A DNA stretch of 21,137 nt. Origin: an uncultured Christensenellaceae bacterium (lineage in GTDB: Bacteria > Bacillota_A > Clostridia > Christensenellales > UBA3700). Both the position numbers and the translations under genes were made by a program. This document shows, piece by piece, positions 1 to 7,964 of this stretch. The stretch covers positions 1 through 21,137 of the forward strand of contig CALWKT010000069.1 in the NCBI GenBank assembly GCA_944381335.1. The letters are read 5' to 3'. Within the stretch, counting starts at the first letter, position 1. The number at the start of each line of letters is the position of its first letter. The notes beneath the pieces were generated by a model. That model was not told the origin of the DNA. It did no database searches and saw only the letters and a program-made list of their open reading frames with translations.

Positions 1-1064
1 CGTATACCCTTCTCGACTTCTTCCCCAAGGATTTCGTGCTTTTCGTAGACGAAAGTCACATGACTCTGCCTCAGATACGCGCGATGTACAACGGAGACCG
101 TTCGAGAAAGGTCAACCTTGTAGAATACGGCTTCAGACTGCCGTCCGCGTACGACAACAGACCGCTGACTTTTCAGGAGTTCGACGAGAGGGTGGGGCAG
201 ATGATCTGCGTGTCCGCTACGCCGGCGCCTTACGAACTGGGAGAGGCGGGGCAGGTCGTGGAACAACTGATCAGACCCACCGGACTTCTCGATCCCGAAG
301 TGGAGATCAGACCGATCGCAGGGCAGATAGACGATCTGCTTTCCGAAATACACAAAAACGTTGAGAAAAAGGGAAGGGTACTCGTCACGACGCTGACCAA
401 GAAGATGGCTGAAAGTCTGACCGAATATCTGACCGAACAGCACGTCAGAGTCAGGTATATGCACAGCGACGTTGACACCTTAGAACGTATCGAGATCGTC
501 ACGGGGCTGAGAAAAGGCGACTTTGACGTACTTGTCGGAATTAACCTTCTGAGAGAAGGTCTCGACCTTCCCGAAGTCAGGCTGGTAGCGATCCTGGACG
601 CGGCCAAAGAAGGATTTTTAAGAAGCGAGACCGCGGTTATACAGACGATCGGCAGAGCCGCGAGGAACAGCGAAGCCAGGGTCATCATCTATGCGGACAA
701 CATAACGGGAAGCATGCGACGCGCGATAGACGAGACCAACCGTCGCCGCGAAAAACAGCAGGCGTACAACAAAGAACACGGCATAACGCCGCGCACGATC
801 GTCAAGGAGATAACCAATACGCTGGAGATCACCAGGAAGCTGGAAGAAAAAGAAAAGGTTTCCGCGGCGGATCTGTACAAAGAACTCGAAAGGCTGAATT
901 CCGCAATGAAAGTCGCGGCTTCAAATCTCGATTTCGAACTGGCGATAAAATACCGTGAACAGATAACGGCGCTCAAAGACCGCATCGCAAAGGCGGAAAA
1001 AGAAAGGGCAAAATCTGAAAAAGAAGAGAGCAAAAGCGCTCAAGGCAGGAAAAAAAGAGGATGA
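1..1064 (+). CDS. uvrB: UvrABC excinuclease subunit B, 3' part (5' end outside window)
   Basis: UvrB is the damage-verifying helicase-like subunit of nucleotide excision repair. It is loaded by UvrA and recruits UvrC. The reading frame is open from base 3, where it reads [10 protein letters not shown], so the gene continues upstream; about 350 residues are present of the roughly 660 usual for the family. Visible motifs are the Walker B-like VDESH box with the family sequence [17 protein letters not shown], the helicase C-terminal domain, motif [11 protein letters not shown], and a C-terminal UVR motif ([10 protein letters not shown]...[13 protein letters not shown]) that contacts UvrC. The lysine/glutamate-rich tail ends in KKRG. 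The stop codon overlaps the start of uvrA by 4 bp, so the two are translationally coupled. Identification is firm. The first internal GTG at 36 is not the true start. Confidence 0.97.
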   Translation, partial: YTLLDFFPKDFVLFVDESHMTLPQIRAMYNGDRSRKVNLVEYGFRLPSAYDNRPLTFQEFDERVGQMICVSATPAPYELGEAGQVVEQLIRPTGLLDPEVEIRPIAGQIDDLLSEIHKNVEKKGRVLVTTLTKKMAESLTEYLTEQHVRVRYMHSDVDTLERIEIVTGLRKGDFDVLVGINLLREGLDLPEVRLVAILDAAKEGFLRSETAVIQTIGRAARNSEARVIIYADNITGSMRRAIDETNRRREKQQAYNKEHGITPRTIVKEITNTLEITRKLEEKEKVSAADLYKELERLNSAMKVAASNLDFELAIKYREQITALKDRIAKAEKERAKSEKEESKSAQGRKKRG

Positions 1065-3880
1065 GAGAAGACATATTCGTAAAAGGCGCCAGAGTGCACA
1101 ACCTGAAAAACATCGACGTGACGATACCCAGAAACAAACTGGTCGTCTTTACCGGGCTGAGCGGTTCCGGCAAGTCGTCGCTCGCGTTCGATACGATATT
1201 TGCCGAAGGACAGAGAAGGTATATGGAGAGCCTGTCTTCGTATGCGAGACAGTTCCTTGGACAGATGGACAAGCCTGACGTGGACCGCATCGACGGGCTT
1301 TCTCCGGCAATTTCGATCGATCAGAAAACCACGTCCAACAATCCGCGTTCAACCGTAGGAACGGTCACAGAGATATACGATTACCTGAGGCTCCTGTACG
1401 CAAGGATAGGCGAGGTGCATTGCCCAAAGTGCGGCAAGAAGATTGAACAGCAGTCCGTCGACCAGATCGCGGACAGAGTGATGGCGGCGCCTGTCGGCGC
1501 GAAACTGCGCGTTATCGCGCCCGTTGTCAGGGGAAGGAAGGGAGAATTCTCCAAACAGCTCGAACAGTACAAAAAGAACGGCTATATGCGCGTCATCGTG
1601 GACGGCAACGATTACACTCTGGACGAGGAGATAAATCTTGAAAAGAACGTAAAGCACGAGATAGGCGTCGTCGTGGACAGACTTGTGATGAAAGAAGATC
1701 TGCAAAGGAGACTTACAGACAGCCTTGAAGCGGCGTTAAAACTCGCGGACGGACTGGTTGAAGTGGAGACGGACGGCAAAAAAGTACTTTATTCCACGCT
1801 GTACGCCTGCCCTGACTGCGATATAAGCATTGAGGAACTGACTCCCAGACTGTTCAGCTTCAATTCTCCGTTCGGAGCATGCCCGAAATGCGCCGGGCTA
1901 GGCTTCACTTCAAGAATAGATCATGCAAAAGTGATAAAGGGCGACAAGTCTGTCAACGAAGGCGCGCTGGACGCTTCCGGCTGGTATATCATGGATTCGT
2001 GCAAGGTCAACCGTCAGGCGCTGGTATCGCTGGCGAAGAAGTACGGTTTCAGTCTGGACACTCCGTACAAAGATCTGCCCGACAATATAAAAGAGATATT
2101 GCTTTACGGCGACGGGTCGGACATCGAGGTCACCTACGACAGCGCGACTTTTCACGGCGTATTCAAGAGAAAATTCGAGGGCGTGATAAACAACCTTCAG
2201 AGAAGGTACAACGAGACATCTTCAATGAACGTAAAAGCAGATCTGGAGAGATATATGACCCAGGTGCCGTGCGACGTTTGCCACGGAAAGAGACTTAAGA
2301 AAGAGGCGCTCGCCGTCACAGTCGGAGGCATGAATATCGCCGACCTCTGCGACCTTTCTATAGACAAGTGTCTCTCATTCTTCGCTTCGCTCAGCCTTTC
2401 GCAGAAAGACGCGACGATAGCCGCGCAGATACTCAAGGAGATTAACGCAAGGCTGGGCTTCCTTAAGAACGTCGGTCTGGGGTACCTGACCCTTTCACGC
2501 GCGGCAGGCACGCTTTCAGGAGGCGAGGCGCAGAGAATAAGGCTGGCAACGCAGATCGGCAGCGGACTCATGGGAGTGCTTTATATCCTCGATGAGCCGA
2601 GTATAGGTCTGCACCAGAGAGACAACTCTAAACTTCTGGACACGCTCACGAGACTTCGCGACCTGGGCAATACGCTCATCGTCGTTGAGCACGACGAAGA
2701 GACGATGGAAAAAGCGGACTATATCGTGGATATAGGTCCGGGCGCGGGGGTTCACGGCGGAGAAGTGGTCGTATGCGGCACGCCCGACGAGGTGAAGGCG
2801 TGCGAAAAGTCGATCACGGGCGCCTATCTTGCCGGCAGGGAAAAGATCGAAGTGCCTGACGTAAGACGTCCCGGAAACGGCGAAAAGATCGTTATCCGCG
2901 GCGCGAGAAAGAACAATCTCAAGGGCATAGACGTGGCGATACCTCTGGGCAAATTTGTTGCGATAACGGGCGTTTCGGGCAGCGGAAAGAGCAGCCTTAT
3001 CAACGAGATTCTTTACCCCGTTCTCGCCGCGAGACTGAACGGCGCGAGAGAGGCATACTCCGAATGCGACGGAATAGACGGCATTGAAAATCTGGACAAA
3101 GTCATCCAGATAGATCAGAGCCCGATCGGAAGGACTCCGCGTTCGAATCCGGCAACCTATACCGGCGTTTTCACCAACATAAGAGAGCTTTTCGCAAAGA
3201 CTACTGAAGCGCAGGCGAGGGGATACAAATCCGGGCGTTTCAGCTTTAACGTCAGCGGCGGCAGATGCGAAAACTGCCAGGGCGACGGAATAATCAAGAT
3301 CGAGATGCATTTCCTCTCGGACGTGTACGTTCCCTGTGAGGTCTGCGGCGGAAAGAGATACAATCGCGAAACTCTGCAGGTCAAATACAAGGGAAAGAGC
3401 ATATACGACGTGCTTGAAATGACGGTCGGCGAAGCGTGCGAGTTTTTCAGGAACATACCTCAGATATACAACAAGATCAGGACGCTTGACGACGTGGGGC
3501 TTTCGTATATAAAGCTGGGGCAGCCCGCGACGACGCTTTCGGGCGGCGAAGCGCAGAGAGTAAAGCTGGCGACAGAACTTTCCAAGCGCAGTACGGGAAA
3601 GACGATATACATCCTCGACGAGCCGACGACGGGTCTTCACAGTGCGGACGTCAAGAAACTGATAACCATACTGCAACGCTTTGTGGAAAACGGAAACACG
3701 GTCGTGGTCATCGAGCACAATCTTGACGTGATAAAGGTTGCGGATCATATAATCGACCTGGGACCCGAGGGCGGCGACGCTGGTGGCACCGTCATTGCGG
3801 AAGGCACTCCCGAAGAGGTCGCTGAAAACCACGTCAGCTTTACGGGGCAGTATCTGAAAGCAAAACTCGGCATGGAATAA
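1061..3880 (+). CDS. uvrA: UvrABC excinuclease subunit A (ABC-type DNA damage sensor)
   Basis: UvrA is the dimeric ATPase that finds bulky DNA lesions and hands them to UvrB. At 939 residues it has normal family length. The first nucleotide-binding domain carries Walker [10 protein letters not shown] (residues 32-40), zinc-binding Cys pairs (CPKC, CPDC, CPKC) and the signature [12 protein letters not shown] with Walker B ILDEPS. The second carries Walker [10 protein letters not shown], the C-terminal zinc finger (CENC and, about 20 residues on, CEVC), [12 protein letters not shown] and [10 protein letters not shown]. No key residue appears to be missing. The ATG lies inside the uvrB stop (ATGA overlap), the classic uvrBA arrangement. 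A repeat pair and an intrinsic terminator follow the gene. Long antisense open frames across it are shadows. Confidence 0.98.
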   Translation: MREDIFVKGARVHNLKNIDVTIPRNKLVVFTGLSGSGKSSLAFDTIFAEGQRRYMESLSSYARQFLGQMDKPDVDRIDGLSPAISIDQKTTSNNPRSTVGTVTEIYDYLRLLYARIGEVHCPKCGKKIEQQSVDQIADRVMAAPVGAKLRVIAPVVRGRKGEFSKQLEQYKKNGYMRVIVDGNDYTLDEEINLEKNVKHEIGVVVDRLVMKEDLQRRLTDSLEAALKLADGLVEVETDGKKVLYSTLYACPDCDISIEELTPRLFSFNSPFGACPKCAGLGFTSRIDHAKVIKGDKSVNEGALDASGWYIMDSCKVNRQALVSLAKKYGFSLDTPYKDLPDNIKEILLYGDGSDIEVTYDSATFHGVFKRKFEGVINNLQRRYNETSSMNVKADLERYMTQVPCDVCHGKRLKKEALAVTVGGMNIADLCDLSIDKCLSFFASLSLSQKDATIAAQILKEINARLGFLKNVGLGYLTLSRAAGTLSGGEAQRIRLATQIGSGLMGVLYILDEPSIGLHQRDNSKLLDTLTRLRDLGNTLIVVEHDEETMEKADYIVDIGPGAGVHGGEVVVCGTPDEVKACEKSITGAYLAGREKIEVPDVRRPGNGEKIVIRGARKNNLKGIDVAIPLGKFVAITGVSGSGKSSLINEILYPVLAARLNGAREAYSECDGIDGIENLDKVIQIDQSPIGRTPRSNPATYTGVFTNIRELFAKTTEAQARGYKSGRFSFNVSGGRCENCQGDGIIKIEMHFLSDVYVPCEVCGGKRYNRETLQVKYKGKSIYDVLEMTVGEACEFFRNIPQIYNKIRTLDDVGLSYIKLGQPATTLSGGEAQRVKLATELSKRSTGKTIYILDEPTTGLHSADVKKLITILQRFVENGNTVVVIEHNLDVIKVADHIIDLGPEGGDAGGTVIAEGTPEEVAENHVSFTGQYLKAKLGME

Positions 3881-3956
3881 AAAGAAAAGCCCTGTCTGAA
3901 AAGATTGACAGATTCCGGCAGGGCGGTTATAATTTGTTTACAGTGTTGAGAACAAA

Positions 3957-4070
3957 CCTGATTCTGGCACCGCCACGGCAGCGGCAGCAAGGCTGAACAG
4001 GCAGCCGAAAAAACCTGATTTTAGCGCCGCCATAGCAGCGGCAGCAAGGCTGAACAGGCAGCCCGAAACC
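3957..4070 (+). repeat. Tandem 57-bp palindrome-containing repeat, two copies
   Basis: Two head-to-tail copies (3957-4013 and 4014-4070) agree at 45 of the first 50 positions and then diverge. Each holds two potential hairpins: CCGC...GCGG (GCCGC...GCGGC in copy 2) and GGCTG-aacagg-CAGCC. Most changes between copies fall in the loop or restore a stem pair, as expected if structure is conserved. The element lies in the 319-base gap between uvrA and the converging DUF4363 gene, upstream of the uvrA terminator, so it would be part of the uvrBA mRNA. It resembles REP/BIME-like elements in design, but no family is recognised. Apart from this repeat and the terminator, the gap shows only weak hairpins. 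Confidence 0.75.
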
Positions 4071-4077
4071 GACACTC

Positions 4078-4101
4078 GGTCGTCGAAAGGCGACCTTTTT
4101 T
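4078..4101 (+). terminator. Intrinsic terminator of uvrBA
   Basis: GGTCGTC-GAAA-GGCGACC forms a 7-bp stem (one G-U pair) closed by a GNRA tetraloop and followed by TTTTTT. The T-tract is only on the plus-strand side, so it serves the uvrBA transcript. Confidence 0.85.
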
Positions 4102-4199
4102 ATTTCCTTCTGCAAAACATATTCTTGACGGCGGGACAAACGTCTTTCGCCGTGTGTCCGGTCGGAAGTTAAGAAAGACGGCATGAGCCGGGCATCGCG

Positions 4200-4580
4200 T
4201 TACAATACGTTTTTCCATTTGTAGGCAAGAAGGTTGCGCGAGTTTTCCGCCATTGCGATCAGCACTTCGCAACGCGTTATCGAGTCGTCGTACATCCCGG
4301 CGATCTGCGAGCCTTTGAGTTCTCCGATCTCTTTTGCGATATCCTTGATGTCTGTGTTGGGGCACGCAAATTCCAGAAGATCGCGTTCCTTACGCCAGTC
4401 GCGTTCGACGTGCTCGGTCTTTTCGTAAGCGCCTTGGTAATCTTCTTCCAGGAGCAGTTTCTGAATTTCCTCGCAGTCCTCGCAGAGGTCGTTGAAAGAG
4501 TTGTATATGAATATCTGTTCCCCGACGCCCAGAGAGATTATCGCGATCAGAAGTACAACGCACAGCACTATCTTATACAT
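4200..4580 (-). CDS. DUF4363 family membrane-anchored protein
   Basis: This is a 126-residue protein with one N-terminal hydrophobic segment (about residues 4-20) and a helical, charged remainder that presumably lies outside the membrane. The pattern of acidic helices (DLCEDCEEIQKLLLEEDY...) and its place directly behind a DUF421 gene match the DUF4363 family, which is known as the partner of DUF421 proteins in Clostridia. The biochemical role of DUF4363 is not known. Its ATG lies inside the end of the DUF421 gene (13-bp overlap), so the two are translationally coupled and probably form a complex. No strong terminator is seen; a weak hairpin (4141-4148 with 4173-4180) followed by TTTGT could end the minus-strand transcript. 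Confidence 0.8.
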   Translation of the reverse strand: MYKIVLCVVLLIAIISLGVGEQIFIYNSFNDLCEDCEEIQKLLLEEDYQGAYEKTEHVERDWRKERDLLEFACPNTDIKDIAKEIGELKGSQIAGMYDDSITRCEVLIAMAENSRNLLAYKWKNVL

Positions 4581-5251
4581 TGCAACTCCTTTGCGCTGCC
4601 TGTCTCGCAGTCGCCTTTTATCGGCTGAAGGTAAAAATCCCCGCTTTTTTCCGCTGTCAGCAGAAGCACGTCCTTTGCCTTCAGGTTGCGCTTTTCAAGC
4701 ATTGCGTTTACGCTTTCTTCGTCAAATCCGGCTTTTCTGACGTTCGCGCTCATCGTCTTTCCTTCGCATATTATCGTATAGGGTAGTTTTGTCTGAGGCT
4801 GACCGTCCGTTTGCTTTTTGAATATCGAGATGTCGCCGTTGGTTTCCGCGATCGCGTACTGCACTTCAGCGGGAGAGAAACATCCGTTGCCGCGGAGCGC
4901 TTCCATAAGGTCGCTTATCGTCATGTCAAGGCGGGAGATCGCCTTGTAATCTATCCCTTGCGGGGTCATCACCACGACGGGCTTGCCGTTGACCAGATTG
5001 CGTATTTTCAGCGAATGTTTTACCGCTTTCGTAAAGACGAATTCTATTATAAAGAGAGTGAATATCGGCACCAGACCGTACAGCACTGGCACCTGAGTGT
5101 CGGACATCGGGATGCAAGCCAGCTCCGCGACGATAAGCGTTATCGCGAATTCGAAAGGCTGGAGTTCTCCCAGCTGTTTTTTGCCCATAAGCCGCATGGC
5201 TATCAGAAGGAATATATATATGATTATTGCGCGTGTAAAGACTGTGAGCAT
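4568..5251 (-). CDS. DUF421 (YetF-like) membrane protein
   Basis: This is a YetF/DUF421 protein: N-terminal membrane helices (AIIIYIFLLIAMRLMG, then two more to about residue 70) followed by a soluble alpha/beta domain with the family's NGKPVVVMTPQGID and DLMEALRG stretches. The family is conserved in spore formers; some members are linked to spore membrane channels in Bacillus, but the exact function is open. The start is placed at the ATG at 5251, giving 227 residues beginning MLTVFTRAII, as is usual for the family. The frame could extend to a TTG at 5296, but that extension covers a promoter-like box. No good ribosome binding site precedes either start. DUF4363 follows with an overlap. Confidence 0.85.
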   Translation of the reverse strand: MLTVFTRAIIIYIFLLIAMRLMGKKQLGELQPFEFAITLIVAELACIPMSDTQVPVLYGLVPIFTLFIIEFVFTKAVKHSLKIRNLVNGKPVVVMTPQGIDYKAISRLDMTISDLMEALRGNGCFSPAEVQYAIAETNGDISIFKKQTDGQPQTKLPYTIICEGKTMSANVRKAGFDEESVNAMLEKRNLKAKDVLLLTAEKSGDFYLQPIKGDCETGSAKELQCIR

Positions 5252-5273
5252 GTTTTTATTTTGCGTTTCAGAC

Positions 5274-5285
5274 GCGATTTTATGC
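5274..5285 (-). promoter_or_regulatory. Candidate sigma-E-like -10 box upstream of DUF421
   Basis: The minus strand reads GCATAAAATCGC. Its CATAAAAT differs at one base from the mother-cell sigma-E -10 consensus CATACAAT and lies about 25 bases before the DUF421 ATG. No convincing -35 is seen at the expected distance. The same 12 bases occur upstream of spoIIID (13365-13376). Tentative. Confidence 0.3.
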
Positions 5286-5342
5286 TTTTTGACCAAATGC
5301 GTGAAAAAAACGGATAAAATTCTTTTATCGCACGTAAAACGA

Positions 5343-5371
5343 GTGACTTTGTATGCGGCAGATGTTATAAT
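5343..5371 (+). promoter_or_regulatory. Sigma-A-like promoter of folT
   Basis: GTGACT (5343-5348), a 17-bp spacer and a perfect TATAAT (5366-5371). The expected transcription start, near 5378, falls exactly at the 5' side of riboswitch helix P1, which supports both calls. Confidence 0.7.
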
Positions 5372-5378
5372 TCAATCA

Positions 5379-5473
5379 GCAGAGTAAACACAACGCGTCA
5401 AGTGTTGAAGGATGGGATGTCGCCTTCAAACGAAAAACCCTCGCGGTTTGCGGTGTTGTGTTGCGTCCGCTGT
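5379..5473 (+). promoter_or_regulatory. Tetrahydrofolate (THF) riboswitch
   Basis: The conserved THF-aptamer segments occur in order: AGAGTA, GCGT, AAGTG, ATGGGATGTCG, ACGA, GCGGT and TCCGCT. All helices can be drawn: P1 GCAG (5379-5382) with CTGT (5470-5473); P2 AACACAAC (5387-5394) with GTTGTGTT (5455-5462), 8 perfect pairs; P3 TTGAAGG (5405-5411) with CCTTCAA (5423-5429); P4 AAACC (5435-5439) with GGTTT (5445-5449). This class binds reduced folates and controls folate transport and synthesis genes in Firmicutes, which matches the folT-type gene downstream. No terminator follows the aptamer, so control of translation initiation is more likely. An upstream ATG at 5412, in frame with folT, lies inside the aptamer and is not a start. 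Confidence 0.93.
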
Positions 5474-5543
5474 AAAATGTTATATTTATAAAATTTTATT
5501 GCAACGGCTCTGCTGTATCACTATCTTTAAGGAGGACTGCGCT

Positions 5544-6290
5544 ATGAGAAGCAGGACACAGAAAATAGCTGATATGGCAATTTTTATCGCCCTCGGTGTG
5601 GTGTTAAATCTTTGTTCATTTCAGTCGTTCGGCACGTATCTGGGCAGAATAAGCCTGGTGTATCTCTTTTGTTATCTTTCGGGGTTTATACTCGGACCGT
5701 GGCAGGGGTTTGCGGCTGCGTTTATCGCGGACCTTATCCCCGGCGTGTTTTTCCCGACCGGTCCGTATTCGGTGATGATCTCGGTCAGCAACGCCGTAAT
5801 GGCGCTGATCGCCGGCTGTTACGGCAGATATACCAATTGGAAAGCGATATACAAGTTGCTCGCCACCGCGGCGACGTCGTTCGTGATCTGCACGCTCACT
5901 CTGACCGTTATCGGAGAGGTCAACAGCGTGCTGATAATCCCCGTGGGCGAGTATCAGGCGGCGAGCTTGTACAGCATGTATCCGTACACCTTAGCTAAAG
6001 TGATCGTCGGAGAGGGATGGGGAGTCAGCGAACCTTATTTCCAGATGGTGCTCGCCAAGGCGATCCAGCAACCGCTGTGGATCGTGCTCAATTCAATCGT
6101 CACCTACGTGATATACGTCAGGCTCATGCCGCTGCTTCAGCGCGGAGGTTACGTCGCGAAGGAGGAGAAGAACGCTGACGGAAACAGCCGTTCACGTTAC
6201 GACGGCGTAGTGATAGCCGGGAAACCGGCAGAAGGCAATCAGGCTTCGGTTGTGGACGGAGTCGTGACAGGAGGGAGGTCTGAACGTTAA
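5544..6290 (+). CDS. folT: ECF transporter S component, folate type (FolT)
   Basis: FolT is the membrane substrate-binding subunit of an energy-coupling factor importer. It captures folate and works with a shared EcfT and two EcfA ATPases encoded elsewhere. The product is 248 residues and begins MRSRTQKIADMAIFIALGVV. The start is fixed by AAGGAGG at 5529-5535, 8 bases before the ATG. About six hydrophobic helices and the stretch GFILGPWQGFAAAFIADL, with FPTGPY a little further on, fit the FolT family of S components. The folate assignment rests strongly on the THF riboswitch in its leader. The last 45 residues or so are a hydrophilic tail unusual for S components, with an imperfect repeat (DGVVIAGKPAEG, DGVVTGGRSE). 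Single-gene unit ending at the terminator at 6366. Confidence 0.9.
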   Translation: MRSRTQKIADMAIFIALGVVLNLCSFQSFGTYLGRISLVYLFCYLSGFILGPWQGFAAAFIADLIPGVFFPTGPYSVMISVSNAVMALIAGCYGRYTNWKAIYKLLATAATSFVICTLTLTVIGEVNSVLIIPVGEYQAASLYSMYPYTLAKVIVGEGWGVSEPYFQMVLAKAIQQPLWIVLNSIVTYVIYVRLMPLLQRGGYVAKEEKNADGNSRSRYDGVVIAGKPAEGNQASVVDGVVTGGRSER

Positions 6291-6306
6291 GACCTGAGAA
6301 CAATTT

Positions 6307-6340
6307 AAAAACAAAAAGACATTGCTTGATCGCAACGTCT
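6307..6340 (-). terminator. Intrinsic terminator of the flippase gene
   Basis: Read on the minus strand, AGACGTTGC-gatcaa-GCAATGTCT forms a 9-bp stem with one mismatch and is followed by TTTTTGTTTTT. It lies about 55 bases beyond the stop of the SpoVB-like gene. Confidence 0.75.
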
Positions 6341-6365
6341 TGAGAAAGGGGTAGGCTGATACTGA

Positions 6366-6395
6366 AATTCCCGGCGGGAGCGCCGGGAATTTTTC
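6366..6395 (+). terminator. Intrinsic terminator of folT
   Basis: AATTCCCGGCG-GGAG-CGCCGGGAATT is an 11-bp perfect stem followed by TTTT on the plus strand. On the minus strand the following bases are T-poor, so it mainly serves folT. It overlaps the last codon of the converging gene. Confidence 0.85.
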
Positions 6396-7902
6396 ATGTC
6401 TTTTTTCTGTTTCCCGGCGAAAGGAAGTTCAGATCGTAAGAGGAAACGCTTCCGCTCAGAAAGGCGTACAGCGCGTAAAGAACAGCAAATACGACAACTA
6501 TTGCCGAGACTGCGGCAAGGTCTGAAACGAGGTCTGAAAGCAGGTTGCAGAGCGGATGAAGAGCAAAGACCGACACCGCGCAGAAAGCGTAAGCCGCCGC
6601 CGCCTGAGAGAGCGGCTTTTTGTCGGGTTTCACCAGTTTTGCAAGTTTTGCGGCGTTGATCGCAAGAGAGCATGCGTGAGATATTGTGAGTGCGACAAAG
6701 TAGGCGTATATTCCGGCAAAGCGCACGCAGGTGAAAAGCACCACGATCAGCACCCCTAGTCCGACTGCGTGGCTGACGAACGTCGACGTTTCTTTCCCGA
6801 GAGAGTTGAGTGTGGATACGCAGAGTCCGTTTGCGCCCATAGGGAGCATGGCGACGGCTGCGAAACTTATGTATCTGCCAGCTTGTTCGTCGTCGTAGAG
6901 AAGTCTGCCCAGCGCGACGCCTGACGCAGCGAAAAGCGCGAAAAAAAAGCCGGTCACAAGGCAGGAATACTTTATAGCGCGAGACAGTGCGGAGCCTATC
7001 TTGTCTTTGCCGTTCACCGCGTTCAAGGACGCAAATTCCGGTATGACGACGACGGCGAGGGAGCCCGTGACGGCAGTGGGCGCGAAGAGCAGAGGAATGA
7101 CCATGCCGGTGGCTCGTCCGAGTTCTGCGGTAGCCTGGCTTGTCGTAAGCGAAAAAGACTTGCACAGCAGTACGGGGAGGGAAAGGGATATGAGCGTGCT
7201 GACCGCACTTCCGCTGAGGCGCGTGGCGGTAAGCGGCGCGGAACTGCCCGCAATTTCTTTGAAACCGTAGGGTCTAGCCGCCTTGCCGCCGCAAACGAAG
7301 TACAGCGTTATCAGCATTATCACAACCAGGACGTCGCTTGCGACGATAGCGTAGGCGTACGCTTGGTCCGCGTTTATAAATGCGAGCGTGCCTGAAAACA
7401 ACAGAACGGAGAAAAGGATCTTGGTTATTTCGTCAGTCAGTTCGGTCGTCGCGTAGACGCCGTAATTCTTGTTTCCCCAGAACCAGCCTCTGAGGCAGGA
7501 ATACAACGCGGACGTTGCGAGCAAAGGGAGCATGATATAAAATATCGGTACGCACCTTGAGTCAGAGAACATCGCTTCCGCAAGCGAAGGAAACGCCGCG
7601 AAAACCGCGCACGCGATAACGGCAAAAGACAGAGAGAGTACGGTCGCCGCAGAAAGAAAAGAAGAACCTTTGCTCGATTTTCCGAGGGCAACGTTTTCAG
7701 CAACCAGTCTGGAAAGCGTGACGGGGATCCCGCTGGAGCTTACGCAAGCGAGCGTGGCTATCACAGAGGAAGCGATCTGATATACTCCGAGCATTTCTGC
7801 GCCCAGAGTTCTTGACAGATATATTTTGAACACGAAAGATATCAGTCTTGTAAAAGTGGCGGCGGCAGAGACAAGCGCGAACGACTTGAAGATTTTTTTC
7901 AT
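6394..7902 (-). CDS. SpoVB/MurJ-like polysaccharide and lipid flippase (MOP superfamily)
   Basis: A 502-residue polytopic membrane protein with about 14 hydrophobic segments. It opens with the family pattern KSFALVSAAATFTRLISFVFKIYLSRTLG and AEMLGVYQIA, and continues with GIPVTLSRLVAE, RGWFWG and a central PLLFAPTAVTGSLAVVVIPE. Length and pattern match the stage V sporulation protein B branch of the MOP/MATE flippases, which move lipid-linked sugars or peptidoglycan precursors across the membrane. SpoVB itself is needed for spore cortex synthesis; non-sporulation paralogues exist, so the symbol is withheld. The ATG at 7902 has no ribosome binding site, and a -10-like TATAAT touches it directly. 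The gene is divergent from the LysM gene, 62 bases apart, and ends at the terminator at 6307-6340. Confidence 0.85.
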   Translation of the reverse strand: MKKIFKSFALVSAAATFTRLISFVFKIYLSRTLGAEMLGVYQIASSVIATLACVSSSGIPVTLSRLVAENVALGKSSKGSSFLSAATVLSLSFAVIACAVFAAFPSLAEAMFSDSRCVPIFYIMLPLLATSALYSCLRGWFWGNKNYGVYATTELTDEITKILFSVLLFSGTLAFINADQAYAYAIVASDVLVVIMLITLYFVCGGKAARPYGFKEIAGSSAPLTATRLSGSAVSTLISLSLPVLLCKSFSLTTSQATAELGRATGMVIPLLFAPTAVTGSLAVVVIPEFASLNAVNGKDKIGSALSRAIKYSCLVTGFFFALFAASGVALGRLLYDDEQAGRYISFAAVAMLPMGANGLCVSTLNSLGKETSTFVSHAVGLGVLIVVLFTCVRFAGIYAYFVALTISHACSLAINAAKLAKLVKPDKKPLSQAAAAYAFCAVSVFALHPLCNLLSDLVSDLAAVSAIVVVFAVLYALYAFLSGSVSSYDLNFLSPGNRKKT

Positions 7903-7931
7903 ATTATATGATATTACGCGTTTTGCCGCAA
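7903..7931 (-). promoter_or_regulatory. Promoter-like TTGCGG-17-TATAAT abutting the flippase ATG
   Basis: On the minus strand TTGCGG (7926-7931), a 17-bp spacer and TATAAT (7903-7908) directly precede the ATG. A normal start site 7 bases downstream would fall inside codon 3, so either transcription starts unusually early or this is a chance match. The box also reads CATATAAT, close to the sigma-E -10. Confidence 0.4.
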
Positions 7932-7964
7932 TATTTTATTATCGTGAGAAAAAAGGAGGTTGAA

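Noticed and set aside
2516..3832. 438-codon minus-strand open frame opposite uvrA
   Set aside because: It is the antisense shadow of a full-length, motif-complete uvrA, has arginine/valine-rich low-quality composition and no ribosome site.
3889..3924. Hairpin GCCCTG...CAGGGC right after uvrA as a terminator
   Set aside because: No T-tract follows; the terminator at 4078-4101 is far better.
3927..4365. Minus-strand frames with cysteine-rich repeats across the tandem repeat
   Set aside because: The peptide repeats only mirror the DNA repeat, the frames run across a plus-strand terminator into DUF4363, and no ribosome site is present.
5412..5543. Upstream ATG start for folT at 5412
   Set aside because: It lies inside the THF aptamer (P3 region); the ATG at 5544 has a perfect ribosome binding site and gives the normal family N-terminus.
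6305..7165. 286-codon minus-strand frame inside the flippase gene
   Set aside because: It overlaps the SpoVB-like gene in another frame and has an arginine-rich composition typical of shadows.
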